A DNA stretch of 41,258 bases, taken from contig NZ_JAQFVF010000078.1 of NCBI RefSeq assembly GCF_027789125.1, positions 1-41,258 of the forward strand, written 5' to 3'. This document shows positions 24,392 to 32,477 of this stretch, one piece after another. The notes under the pieces were generated by a model. That model ran no database searches and had not been told where the DNA came from. It saw only the letters and a program-made list of their open reading frames with translations. Position 1 is the first letter of the stretch, and each line of letters begins with the position of its first letter. A program made the position numbers and the translations under genes. This stretch comes from Paenibacillus aestuarii. GTDB lineage: Bacteria > Bacillota > Bacilli > Paenibacillales > NBRC-103111.

Positions 24392-25435
24392 ATGAAAACC
24401 ATTCTGGTCACGGGAGCCGGAGGCTATATCGGCAGCGTGCTGGTATCGAAGCTGCTGGATAAGGGCTATAGAGTAAAAGCGGTTGACCGATTTTTTTTCG
24501 GCAAAGATAAGCTTCCCCATCATCCGAACCTCGTGACGATCCAAGAGGATTCGCGCCGTCTGCAAGATGAGGTATTCGCCGACGTCTACGCCGTCATCGA
24601 CCTCGTTGCGATCTCCAACGATCCGAGCGGGGAGCTGTTCCAGGAAGCTACCTTCCAAATTAACCACATCTCACGTGTAAGAACGGCTTATAAAGCGAAG
24701 AAATTGGGTGTGAAGCGATATATCCTCCCATCCTCCTGCAGCCTGTACGGCTTTCAGCCCCCGGAAATGAAGGTCGACGAAACTTCGCCGACCAACCCTC
24801 TGACTACCTATGCCAGAGCAAACGAAATGGCTGAGCACGGCGTCCTGCCGCTCGCCGATTCCCAATATACCGTGGTGGTGATCCGTCAAGCCACCGTTTA
24901 TGGTTATTCGCCTCGCCTCCGCTTCGACCTCGCGATCAATGGCATGGCGCTAGGCGCGTGGAAGAACGGGGTCATCCCGCTGATGCGCGACGGCAGCCAG
25001 TGGCGCCCCTTCGTCCATGTGCAGGACACCACCGATGTCATGATGCTGCTGCTGGAAGCAGATCCCGCTGCAGTCAACGGTCAAATTTTCAACGTCGGCT
25101 CTGACCGCAACAACTACCAGCTCGGTCAACTGGCGGAGGAAATTACAGATGCTATGCCCAAATCGGTACGCATCGATTGGTATGGAGATCCAGACCACCG
25201 CTCGTACCGCGTCAGCTTTGAGAAGATTGAGAAGGCGCTGAACTGGAAAGCAAAATGGACCGCAGCGAAGGGCGCGCTGGAAATTTACCATGCTTTGGAA
25301 GCGGGGGGTATCTCCAACATAGAGCAAACGATCACGCTGAGCTGGTATAGCGAGCTTGTGAAATGGCACCGCATCATTGAGGATGTCAAACTTTATGGGG
25401 GTATCCTCGATCTTGAAGGATCGAATCCGCGATGA
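24392..25435 (+). CDS. NAD-dependent epimerase/dehydratase (SDR) with Asn in place of catalytic Lys
   Basis: A 347-aa extended SDR. The ATG at 24392 follows GAGGAGGAAT; an ATG at 24374 in frame is upstream of that site. The NAD motif is ILVTGAGGYIGS (8-14) and the Ser motif is LPSSCSLYG (115-116). The active-site position reads Y140-A-R-A-N144 where Y-x3-K is expected, and the codons (TAT ... AAC) leave no doubt. It sits where rmlB/spsJ (dTDP-glucose 4,6-dehydratase) would be expected, but it lacks typical RmlB features. It may be a divergent epimerase or reductase making a sugar other than rhamnose. The final ATGA overlaps rmlD. Confidence 0.85.
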   Translation: MKTILVTGAGGYIGSVLVSKLLDKGYRVKAVDRFFFGKDKLPHHPNLVTIQEDSRRLQDEVFADVYAVIDLVAISNDPSGELFQEATFQINHISRVRTAYKAKKLGVKRYILPSSCSLYGFQPPEMKVDETSPTNPLTTYARANEMAEHGVLPLADSQYTVVVIRQATVYGYSPRLRFDLAINGMALGAWKNGVIPLMRDGSQWRPFVHVQDTTDVMMLLLEADPAAVNGQIFNVGSDRNNYQLGQLAEEITDAMPKSVRIDWYGDPDHRSYRVSFEKIEKALNWKAKWTAAKGALEIYHALEAGGISNIEQTITLSWYSELVKWHRIIEDVKLYGGILDLEGSNPR

Positions 25436-26319
25436 AGCGGATTGCGCTGCTAGGCGCGAGCGGTCAGCTAGGCTCCGATCTATACGATGTACTGGCTTCG
25501 AGCCCATCTTATGAAATTATAGCTGTGAGCCGGGATCAGCTCGATGTGGAGCAGACCGAGTCGATCATTCCGTATTTGGAGTCGCTCGGCCGCATCGACG
25601 TTCTGATTAACTGCACGGCCTTTCACCAAACCGAGCAGTGTGAAATCGACCCGCTCAAAGCGTTCAAGATCAATTCCATCGCGGTTGTGCGCATGGCGGC
25701 TTACTGCCGGCAGCATGACGCGCTGCTGGTGCATTTTAGCACCGATTATGTATTTGACGGCAGCAAGCCGGCGCCTTATACCGAGGAGGATGCGACGAAC
25801 CCGCTCAATATGTACGGCAAAAGCAAAGTCGCCGGAGAGCAGGGGATTGCCGCTTATCTGGACACCTACTTTATTTTCCGGGTCGCCTCCTTGTTCGGAA
25901 CAGCCGGGTCCAGCGGCAAAGGCGGCAACTTTATTGAGACGATGCTTCGTCTGGCCCGGCAAAACAAGCCGATATCCATCGTGCATGACGTCGTGATGTC
26001 GCCTACGCATACGAAGGATGTGGCGCGTGCGGTGAAAGCTTTTCTCGATCAAGGTGTCACGCAGTATGGCATCTATCATTGTGCAGGCAGGGGCGCCTGC
26101 AGTTGGTATGATCTGGCTGTCGAGGCGATCTCCTGGTGCGGGCTGCCCTGCGAGACGATTCCGATTCGCAACATCGAATACCCGGCAAAATGCCAAAGAC
26201 CGCTGTACAGCGCGTTGGATACGAGCAAGCTGACCCAATTCTATCCAATGCCCAGCTGGCAAGACGCCATGAATGAGTATTTGCAGCTCAAAGGATATGT
26301 CAGGAATGGAGGCAGGTAG
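25432..26319 (+). CDS. rfbD: dTDP-4-dehydrorhamnose reductase (RmlD/SpsK-like)
   Basis: A 295-aa SDR reductase that makes dTDP-L-rhamnose from the 4-keto intermediate with NAD(P)H. Motifs are RIALLGASGQLGSDL (NAD), NCTAFHQTEQCE, HFSTDYVFDG, the catalytic Y128-GKS-K132, FIETMLRLA and SPTHTKDVARAV. Length is normal. The ATG overlaps the upstream stop. B. subtilis SpsK has the same role in spore polysaccharide. The substrate may differ if the upstream SDR diverts the pathway. Confidence 0.92.
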   Translation: MKRIALLGASGQLGSDLYDVLASSPSYEIIAVSRDQLDVEQTESIIPYLESLGRIDVLINCTAFHQTEQCEIDPLKAFKINSIAVVRMAAYCRQHDALLVHFSTDYVFDGSKPAPYTEEDATNPLNMYGKSKVAGEQGIAAYLDTYFIFRVASLFGTAGSSGKGGNFIETMLRLARQNKPISIVHDVVMSPTHTKDVARAVKAFLDQGVTQYGIYHCAGRGACSWYDLAVEAISWCGLPCETIPIRNIEYPAKCQRPLYSALDTSKLTQFYPMPSWQDAMNEYLQLKGYVRNGGR

Positions 26320-26322
26320 ACC

Positions 26323-27474
26323 GTGAAAAGAGGGAAGAAACAACAGGCGGCTGTACGCAAAATCAGAACCGTCGTCCTTCCTCAGCGCGGAGCTTGGCGA
26401 AGGGGAAGGGATGCAGGCTATGCGCACGGCTGGTCGCACGGATACCACTTTGGACGCGCCCAGAAGGTGCTGCAGAGCATTCCTCAGGAGCAGGGCATCC
26501 TGTGGGAGCTGAAAGTGCTGTACGTGCGGGCCAATGGCTCCCCCTATACGTCGATGGACGACGGGATTGCGGGGACGCTCCGTAATTTGGTGAGACAGGT
26601 GATCGAGGCCAAACCGGACGAAGATGTCGTGCAGCTCGCGCAGCTGCACAGGCCCGATCTCGTGCTCGTGCTGGACGCGATCGGCGCGTCGTTCCCGGTC
26701 GATAAGGTGCAGGCGCTTCGGGCCGCGGGCATTCGCACCGCCATTTGGCTGCCGGACGATCCGTATCACTCCGATCAGACGACGCAGATCGTCGTGCACT
26801 ACGACTACGTATTCACCCTGGAACGAAGCTGCGTCGAAACGTATCAATCGCTCGGCTGTGCGAATGTGCATTATTTGCCGTTTGGCATTCATGCCAGCGA
26901 GGTGAAGCTGGAGTACGTGCCAACCAGCTATCGCAAAGATATTCTTTTCATCGGCTCGGCGTTCTGGAACCGCGTCGCTTTCATCGATGAAATGGCCGAT
27001 TACTTGAAGGACAAAAATTTTTTGATCAACGGGTATTGGTGGGACCGGCTCAAAAACTATAACAAGCTCGCCTCTAAAATCCAAGGCTACTGGTTAAGTC
27101 CGGAGGAGACAGCGAAATATTACCGTGCTGCCAAAATTGTCATTAACTTGCACCGTTCCATCGACGATGAGTCCCACAACAGCAACAGCAGACGAATCCC
27201 CGCCGTTTCGCCGAATCCGCGTCTATTTGAAATCAACGCCAGCGGGACGTTGCAGTTGACGGATGTGCGGGATGAATTAACGAACTTTTACAAGCCAGGT
27301 GAAGACTTAGATACTTTCAGCTCTCCACAAGAGCTGATCGGGAAGATCGAATATTATTTGAATCATGAACCGGATCGCCAGCGTATTGCGTTAAACGGGC
27401 TTTCCCGCACTTTGCGCGAGCATACGTATCGAAGCCGTTTGCATCAGATGTTAACCATAACGAATGGCAGTTAG
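26323..27474 (+). CDS. CgeB-like glycosyltransferase with basic tail and G-aromatic repeats
   Basis: A 383-aa protein starting GTG after GGAGG. Residues 1-27 are basic (MKRGKKQQAAVRKIR). Residues 28-44 show Gly every fourth residue (GRDAGYAHGWSHGYHFG). The rest matches the CgeB/DUF3880 plus GT-B C-terminal arrangement: PDLVLVLDAIGASF, AIWLPDDPY, HYDYVFTLERSCVETYQ, YLPFGIH, DILFIGSAFWNRV, INLHRSIDD and the CgeB hallmark NPRLFEINASGTLQLTD. CgeB is a sporulation protein of the outermost spore layer in B. subtilis, so this is the strongest single clue that the island acts on spores. Confidence 0.87.
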   Translation: MKRGKKQQAAVRKIRTVVLPQRGAWRRGRDAGYAHGWSHGYHFGRAQKVLQSIPQEQGILWELKVLYVRANGSPYTSMDDGIAGTLRNLVRQVIEAKPDEDVVQLAQLHRPDLVLVLDAIGASFPVDKVQALRAAGIRTAIWLPDDPYHSDQTTQIVVHYDYVFTLERSCVETYQSLGCANVHYLPFGIHASEVKLEYVPTSYRKDILFIGSAFWNRVAFIDEMADYLKDKNFLINGYWWDRLKNYNKLASKIQGYWLSPEETAKYYRAAKIVINLHRSIDDESHNSNSRRIPAVSPNPRLFEINASGTLQLTDVRDELTNFYKPGEDLDTFSSPQELIGKIEYYLNHEPDRQRIALNGLSRTLREHTYRSRLHQMLTITNGS

Positions 27475-27514
27475 GAAGAGAGGAACGATTTCAGAGAAGG
27501 AGGCAGGTGATCCT

Positions 27515-28612
27515 ATGTTGCCCCTGAAGAAACTAAGCAGCACGAGGACGAGTGGCAGAATCATCCCGCTGCGGGCGGGCAAGATGACCGCTGCGAATAA
27601 GCGGACGGCAGGCACCAAGCAGGTTGCGGCAAGCAGAGGGCTTCGCAAACGAAAAGGCAAGTGGCGCACAGGCACCATAAAAAGAAAGTTCAAACGGTTG
27701 GCGTTTCGCCCCAGAGCGATCGTTCCGCTGGATCCTAACGCCGAGCTCTCGGGGCCGGTTTACAATAAGGGCTATGATCGGGGTTATGACAAAGGCTATG
27801 ACAAAGGTTTCCGCGATGGCAAGCATACCGGCGGAGACGGTATCGTGGACGCCTGTTTGCCCGAGTATCAAATCATGCCTGACACGACCGTGGAAGAAAT
27901 CATTGCCGCCGGCGTTGAAGCTTTGCGCTCGCGCATCTATCATATGTTGACCGCTAGTGAGCTGGGGGAAAGCATCGTGGCTGCACTGGATCACCGGAGG
28001 CCGTTCTCACTCGTCCGCTTAGGTGACGGTGAGCTGCTCACGCTGGCGCAGGAAAGCATTCTTTCCATTGAACAGATCAAGGAAGATGGCGAGTTCCTGC
28101 CTTATGCAGGCGTACATGTTCCGGATCTGGCGATCAAGGCCGAGCTGATTGCGGCGGTGAAAGGCGCGACAGTGGTCGGCATTCCGAAGCTGCGCGTCCG
28201 CAATTTTCAGCCGCTGGCGTTCGCCGTGTTCAGAGAGGAACAGATGGACTTTCACCATCTGTTGTTAACCGATTCGCTGGTTAATTACTATTTATACCAA
28301 GCTGGCTATTTGTCCCGCATGACGCTGGGGAGGAGAGTGCTTCTCGTCGGCAATTTGGCGCCCAGCTTGGCGGCAACACTACGCAACCACGGCGTGAACG
28401 TCGTTGGCGAGATCGCTCCGGTGGAAGGCGTGAAAGATATTCCGCGCATCAAAGCGGCGATCGCTGCCCATGATTTTGACATTGCGCTCGTATCGGCAGG
28501 GATATCCGCAGTCATCCTAGCGGAATGGATTGCTTCAGCGATGGGCAAGGTTGCCATCGATTTCGGACATTTGGCCGATTCCATTGTGAAAGGGGAGGCG
28601 CCATTCCGATGA
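27515..28612 (+). CDS. GT-D-fold putative glycosyltransferase with basic tail and GYDxG repeats
   Basis: A 365-aa protein. ATG at 27515 follows AAGGAGGCAGG; an in-frame ATG at 27464 overlaps the previous gene without a ribosome site. Residues 1-70 are Lys/Arg-rich. Residues 85-102 repeat G-(Y/F)-x-x four times (NKGYDRGYDKGYDKGFRDG). The catalytic part resembles the GT-D fold (DUF1792 type), with FSLVRLGDGELLTLAQE supplying the D-x-E motif (about 171-173) thought to bind metal and nucleotide sugar. Further landmarks are GIPKLRVRNFQP, LLVGNLAPSLAATL and DIALVSAGISAVILAEW. The assignment rests on recall of these motifs. Confidence 0.8.
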   Translation: MLPLKKLSSTRTSGRIIPLRAGKMTAANKRTAGTKQVAASRGLRKRKGKWRTGTIKRKFKRLAFRPRAIVPLDPNAELSGPVYNKGYDRGYDKGYDKGFRDGKHTGGDGIVDACLPEYQIMPDTTVEEIIAAGVEALRSRIYHMLTASELGESIVAALDHRRPFSLVRLGDGELLTLAQESILSIEQIKEDGEFLPYAGVHVPDLAIKAELIAAVKGATVVGIPKLRVRNFQPLAFAVFREEQMDFHHLLLTDSLVNYYLYQAGYLSRMTLGRRVLLVGNLAPSLAATLRNHGVNVVGEIAPVEGVKDIPRIKAAIAAHDFDIALVSAGISAVILAEWIASAMGKVAIDFGHLADSIVKGEAPFR

Positions 28613-30030
28613 AACTTAAAGTTAAGCGGCGGTTGGCAGTGAGAAAGAAACGAGCAGCAGGCAAAGCGGTTGTTAGGACGAAAGCGGGTCGCAAGCGGAC
28701 TTACAGCGGAAGCCCTGCCAATAGTTATAACCTTGGCTTTAACCGCGGGTATGATGCGGCTTTCGATCATGGCTTCCGCAATGGCTGGGACGCGGGAATT
28801 AGCAGCTTCTCGCAGCCGTTTCAAGGAACGAGCATCATTATCGTTACCACGAACGACCAGCGGGTACACCTGCAGAATTGCATCGACAGCATTTATGAGC
28901 ATACGCCGGAGCCTTTTGAAATCATTATCATCGATAATGCTTCTACTGATGATACAGCCCAATACCTGAAAAATTTGACAGGTAAAATCCGCTATCGCAT
29001 TTTCAAGAACAATCTGGGGTTTGCCGGCGGCACGAATCAGGGACTGAGGCTGGCGCGCGGCAATACGCTGCTTTTTCTCAATAATGATACGATTGTGACG
29101 AAAAATTGGCTGACCAACCTGCTCGCTTGCTTGAACAGCAATGAGAAGTTCGGTTTGGTCGGACCGATGACGAATTATATTAGCGGCGAGCAGCTGCTGC
29201 CGACACAATATCAGTCAACAGAGGAAATGCACAGGTTCGCGGAAGCTTTCAATATTTCAGATCCTTCAAAGTGGCATACGACCGGCCGGTTGACCGGGTT
29301 TTGCGTGCTCATGAAGCGTGACATGTTTGAACGGCTCGGTTTTTTGGATGAGGGCTTCGAGATCGGAAACTGCGAGGATGATGATTACGGCTACCGCGCG
29401 CGCATGATGGGATATGAACTAGTCATTGCCAAAGACACCTTCATCCACCATGTCGGAAGTGTCAGTATTAAAGCGCTGGGCGAAAGGTTTGAAGAAGTCT
29501 ATAGCAAAAACCTTGACTTTTATTCGCGCAAATGGGGTGATTCCCACAGTCTGCTTCACGAAGTGCAGCAAAAACTGAGCGGCGGGCATGCGGCGATGAG
29601 AGATTTTTACCCGACCCATCTGGTCGTTCGCGGCGTGTCGCCATCGCTATACTGGATCGAAGACGGCATGCGCCGGCCGATCATTGGCGACGCTCAGCTG
29701 CAGGCCAGCCGGATCTCGCAGGTCGACCTGCGCAGCTGGAGAATGGGCGCACCGATCTCGGCGCAAGAGGTGCTGAACATGATGACTGTGCTGTCGCATG
29801 GCCTCATCGGTCGCGGGCCGCTGCCGGAAGGGATGCTGGTGAGCGATACCGGCAACAACGTTTACCAAATCCATAGCGGGAAGCTGCGCCGTTTTGTCAA
29901 CGATTGGCCGCTGTCTCAGTGGAAACTGAGCCAGCGGCACCAAGCGCCGATCAGCAATGAGCTAAAAGCTTGCTATGAGCAGGGATTGCCGATCATTGCA
30001 CCTGCTGTCATCGTAGCGGATAACGTGTAA
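28609..30030 (+). CDS. GT2 glycosyltransferase with basic tail, G-aromatic repeats and C-terminal repeat domain
   Basis: A 473-aa protein whose ATG at 28609 overlaps the upstream stop; a longer frame from 28525 runs back inside the previous gene. Order: basic segment (1-34); Gly/aromatic repeat LGFNRGYDAAFDHGFRNGWDAG split across about 42-63, with one Gly replaced by Ala; GT2 domain (about 72-320) with IIIVTTNDQRVHL, IIIIDNASTDDT, LFLNNDTIV (158-160), TGFCVLMKRDMFERLGFLD and NCEDDDYGYRA. A C-terminal part of about 130 residues has two similar motifs (LYWIEDGMRRPI and VYQIHSGKLRRFV). That part may bind glycan or the cell surface, but I do not recognise it. The GT2 part is a paralogue of the gene at 21125. 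Confidence 0.87.
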   Translation: MKLKVKRRLAVRKKRAAGKAVVRTKAGRKRTYSGSPANSYNLGFNRGYDAAFDHGFRNGWDAGISSFSQPFQGTSIIIVTTNDQRVHLQNCIDSIYEHTPEPFEIIIIDNASTDDTAQYLKNLTGKIRYRIFKNNLGFAGGTNQGLRLARGNTLLFLNNDTIVTKNWLTNLLACLNSNEKFGLVGPMTNYISGEQLLPTQYQSTEEMHRFAEAFNISDPSKWHTTGRLTGFCVLMKRDMFERLGFLDEGFEIGNCEDDDYGYRARMMGYELVIAKDTFIHHVGSVSIKALGERFEEVYSKNLDFYSRKWGDSHSLLHEVQQKLSGGHAAMRDFYPTHLVVRGVSPSLYWIEDGMRRPIIGDAQLQASRISQVDLRSWRMGAPISAQEVLNMMTVLSHGLIGRGPLPEGMLVSDTGNNVYQIHSGKLRRFVNDWPLSQWKLSQRHQAPISNELKACYEQGLPIIAPAVIVADNV

Positions 30031-30043
30031 AGGGGGAGTACCT

Positions 30044-30274
30044 ATGAGGTTAAGGATGACTGTTCGCAAGAAACGAGAAGGCAGGATATCAAGGAAAACG
30101 AAGAGAATGCGTGTCAGGAAGCTCGTTCTCAGAAAAAAAACAAGGTTGAACCGTTCGACTCCCCTTCGTGGAGGTTACGATCAAGGGTTCGACCGCGGCT
30201 ATGATCAAGGGTACACCGACGGCTTTAGCAAAGGCTTGGAGGATGGTTTCGAGCAGATCTACTCGCAAACCTAA
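30044..30274 (+). CDS. Small basic protein of tail plus G-(Y/F)-x-x repeats only
   Basis: A 76-aa protein with a strong GGGGGAG site before the ATG. Residues 1-38 are Arg/Lys-rich. Residues about 43-70 repeat G-(Y/F/L)-x-x seven times (GGYDQGFDRGYDQGYTDG and onward). This is the same two-part module found at the N-termini of the three preceding enzymes, but with no catalytic domain attached. It is the last gene of the operon, 13 bases after the GT2 gene and just before a terminator. It could be a structural partner or scaffold for the tagged enzymes. A decayed gene is possible, but the good ribosome site argues against it. Confidence 0.75.
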   Translation: MRLRMTVRKKREGRISRKTKRMRVRKLVLRKKTRLNRSTPLRGGYDQGFDRGYDQGYTDGFSKGLEDGFEQIYSQT

Positions 30275-30295
30275 GTGAGGGCGCAGCGGATGGAG

Positions 30296-30335
30296 GCTGC
30301 CTCCGGGTCATGCGATGACGTGAGGCAGCTTTTTG
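30296..30335 (+). terminator. Intrinsic terminator of the 12-gene operon
   Basis: GCTGCCTC pairs with GAGGCAGC, with an inner GTCAT/ATGAC stem, and is followed by TTTTT (30330-30334). Confidence 0.88.
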
Positions 30336-30377
30336 CAGCTGCGAGCGGGCGGGCTCTACGCAGCGGCTTGGGAGGTA

Positions 30378-30404
30378 GAAAAAGGGCGTCCCTCAGGACG
30401 CCTT
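30378..30404 (-). terminator. Intrinsic terminator of fabH
   Basis: On the minus strand AAGGCGTCC pairs with GGACGCCCTT (one bulge) around a 3-base loop, followed by a T-run just downstream of the fabH stop. Confidence 0.82.
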
Positions 30405-30408
30405 AACT

Positions 30409-31404
30409 TTACTGCCGCAAATCCCAGCGCACGATCAAGCCGGCATGCGTTAAGCCGCCTCCGAAGCCATACAGCAGCAACGTGTCACCATCGTGAACTT
30501 TGCCTTCCTGTATGCCCAAATCCAGCGCCAACGGAATGGAAGCCGCAGACGTGTTACCGTAGTAAACGAGGCTATATAACGATTTCTCAAAAGGAATGCC
30601 GCTCTTCTCACAGATCGACTCAATGATCCGCAGGTTCGCGCTGTGCGGAATGAACCAGTCGACGTCGCTTAAGCGCATATCGCTCTTCGCCATCAACTGC
30701 TCAATGCCCTGCGGCACAGTCGTCACCGCGAATTTATACACCTCGCGTCCGTTTTGGACGAGCTTGCCATTGCCGCCAAGCTCAACGTCGCCGATCGTCG
30801 CCGCAAGTCCTGTGCGGTACACGTGCTTGCCGCCAGTACCGTCTGAGCCTTGATGATGCGCCAGGAAAGAGGGGCGCTCATCGTCTCTCTCCACCATCAC
30901 AGCCCCCGCGCCGTCACCGAAGAGAATGCAAGTCGAGCGGTCGGTGTAGTCCGTGATTTTGGACACGGTGTCGGCTCCGATGACCAGCACCTTGCGATGC
31001 ACGCCTGCGGCAATCATAGCGCTCGCAGTGTGCAGCGCGTAGGTGAACCCGGCGCAGGTCGCGTTCAAATCGTAAGCGCCTGTGGCCGGGATGCCGAAGT
31101 GCGCCTGTACCAAGCAAGCCGCAGACGGGAACGCCAGGTCCGGCGTGTGCGTCGCCACGATAATCAGCTCCACATCATCCAGCGAGGTCGAGTAGCGCGC
31201 CACCATATCTTCCACAGCGCGAATGCTGAGATGGCTCGTATATTCGTCTGCAGCAGCGATCCGGCGCTCGCGCATGCCCGTGCGTTGGACGATCCATTCA
31301 TCATTGGTCTCGACCATCGCTTCCAAATCCTGATTCGATAAAATTTGCTTCGGCACATAACTGCCGATGGCGGTAATGCGGGCGTTTAAGGCAGACGTTG
31401 GCAT
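30409..31404 (-). CDS. fabH: 3-oxoacyl-[ACP] synthase III
   Basis: A 331-aa condensing enzyme that starts fatty-acid chains from acyl-CoA and malonyl-ACP. The ATG at 31404 has AAGGAG at the right distance; a TTG one codon upstream is an alternative. The catalytic triad is visible: Cys117 in NATCAGFTYAL, His in WFIPHSANLRI and Asn in YYGNTSAASIP. Other family motifs are TNDEWIVQRTGMRERR and LFGDGAGAVMVE. It is a single-gene unit with a FapR-type operator upstream. It may be a second copy used for branched-chain primers, since the usual fabHF pairing is not seen here. Confidence 0.95.
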   Translation of the reverse strand: MPTSALNARITAIGSYVPKQILSNQDLEAMVETNDEWIVQRTGMRERRIAAADEYTSHLSIRAVEDMVARYSTSLDDVELIIVATHTPDLAFPSAACLVQAHFGIPATGAYDLNATCAGFTYALHTASAMIAAGVHRKVLVIGADTVSKITDYTDRSTCILFGDGAGAVMVERDDERPSFLAHHQGSDGTGGKHVYRTGLAATIGDVELGGNGKLVQNGREVYKFAVTTVPQGIEQLMAKSDMRLSDVDWFIPHSANLRIIESICEKSGIPFEKSLYSLVYYGNTSAASIPLALDLGIQEGKVHDGDTLLLYGFGGGLTHAGLIVRWDLRQ

Positions 31405-31447
31405 CAAGGTTCACTCCTTCTATAAATGAATATTTTAGTATCAACTA

Positions 31448-31464
31448 TTAGTATCAGGTACTAA
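31448..31464 (-). promoter_or_regulatory. FapR-type operator
   Basis: TTAGTATCAGGTACTAA is an inverted repeat with perfect 6-base arms; its minus-strand reading TTAGTACCTGATACTAA matches the known FapR pattern in Bacillus. It lies 44 bases upstream of the fabH start, in the promoter zone. FapR represses lipid synthesis genes and is released by malonyl-CoA. Confidence 0.85.
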
Positions 31465-31610
31465 ATTTAGTTTACTTAGCAGTGCATCAAAAGTCAAGGG
31501 ACACCCGCCAATATTTCTTTGTTTTGGATAATCCATGCCCTTTCGGCTCACCCTACAACTATCGTCTTATCGTGACGAAAGCTGCATATTTGGGAGTGAA
31601 AGCAAATCTT

Positions 31611-32399
31611 ATGTTGAAAGGTCATCGAAAGCACGTTTGGATTGTCCTTATTTGTGCTGCCTTGTTTTTCTCGTCCGCGACCCCGGCATTTGCCTTCGGT
31701 AAGGGTGCGAAAGGACCGGACGTCTTCGCTGTGCAAGGGATGCTGAAATCGTTAGGCTACTACAGTGGACCGATCACTGGCTATTATGGCAATCAGACAA
31801 CGGAAGGCGTTAAAGCGTTTCAAAGCAAATACGGTTTGCCAGTAACCGGAAACGTGGACGATCAGACGCTGCAATCTATCTTGTGGGCTTATGGGAACTT
31901 AAAAATTCCTAAGAAACCCTCTCCACCGCCGACCCCGACGCCAGCGCCAGAGCCTGAACCGGCCCCGGAAGTGCCGACGCCGACACCTGCTCCAGAAGCG
32001 CCTTCAGCGCCTAATTTAACAGCCGAAGAGCAGCAAATGCTCGATTTGGTTAACCAAGCGCGTGCTTCCGCGGGGCTTCCGCCGCTAGCTGTGGATCCAG
32101 CGCTTGTCAAAACAGCCAGACTAAAGAGCCAGGATATGGTCGACAACAATTATTTCTCGCATGAATCGCCAACCTACGGCTCGCCGTTCGATATGATGAA
32201 CAAGTTCGGCATCAGCTACAATTCCGCGGGTGAGAATATCGCCTGCAATCAGACGGTACAGGCCGCGCACGAAGCGCTCATGAACTCGCCGGGCCATCGG
32301 GCGAACATCCTTAGCAAAGATTACACCCATATCGGCATTGGCATCGTCAACGGCGGCTCCTGCGGTAAGATGTTCACCCAGCAGTTCATTAGCAAATAA
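31611..32399 (+). CDS. Secreted CAP-domain protein with peptidoglycan-binding domain (YkwD-like)
   Basis: A 263-aa exported protein taking ATG at 31611; the GTG at 31596 and upstream ATG are less likely because a normal signal peptide begins MLKGHRKHVWIVLICAALFF, with cleavage near PAFAFG. After it come a PG_binding_1 domain (about 35-92; VFAVQGMLKSLGYY, YGNQTTEGVKAFQ), a Pro/Thr/Glu linker and a CAP/SCP domain (about 140-263). The CAP domain has LVNQARASAGLPPL, NNYFSHESPTYG, AGENIAC and NSPGHRANIL. YkwD-like proteins are common in spore formers; their activity is not firmly known. The ribosome site is weak (GGGAGTG, rather far). Confidence 0.88.
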   Translation: MLKGHRKHVWIVLICAALFFSSATPAFAFGKGAKGPDVFAVQGMLKSLGYYSGPITGYYGNQTTEGVKAFQSKYGLPVTGNVDDQTLQSILWAYGNLKIPKKPSPPPTPTPAPEPEPAPEVPTPTPAPEAPSAPNLTAEEQQMLDLVNQARASAGLPPLAVDPALVKTARLKSQDMVDNNYFSHESPTYGSPFDMMNKFGISYNSAGENIACNQTVQAAHEALMNSPGHRANILSKDYTHIGIGIVNGGSCGKMFTQQFISK

Positions 32400-32426
32400 G
32401 CTAATACGCCATACGGCAAAACGAAA

Positions 32427-32472
32427 AAAGGGGCTATCCCATGAGCAGCGATGCTCTTGAGATAGCCCCTTT
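32427..32472. terminator. Bidirectional intrinsic terminator
   Basis: AAAGGGGCTATC pairs with GATAGCCCCTTT, with an inner hairpin GAGCA/TGCTC. It lies between the convergent CAP-protein gene and the TrpD-like gene. Confidence 0.9.
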
Positions 32473-32477
32473 ATACA

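Noticed and set aside
25480..27084. 534-codon open frame on the minus strand
   Set aside because: It lies opposite rmlD and the CgeB-like gene, has an His/Arg-rich unnatural composition and no ribosome site. It is a shadow of GC-rich coding DNA.
28306..29208. 300-codon open frame on the minus strand
   Set aside because: Antisense to the GT-D and GT2 genes, no recognisable domain or start signal.
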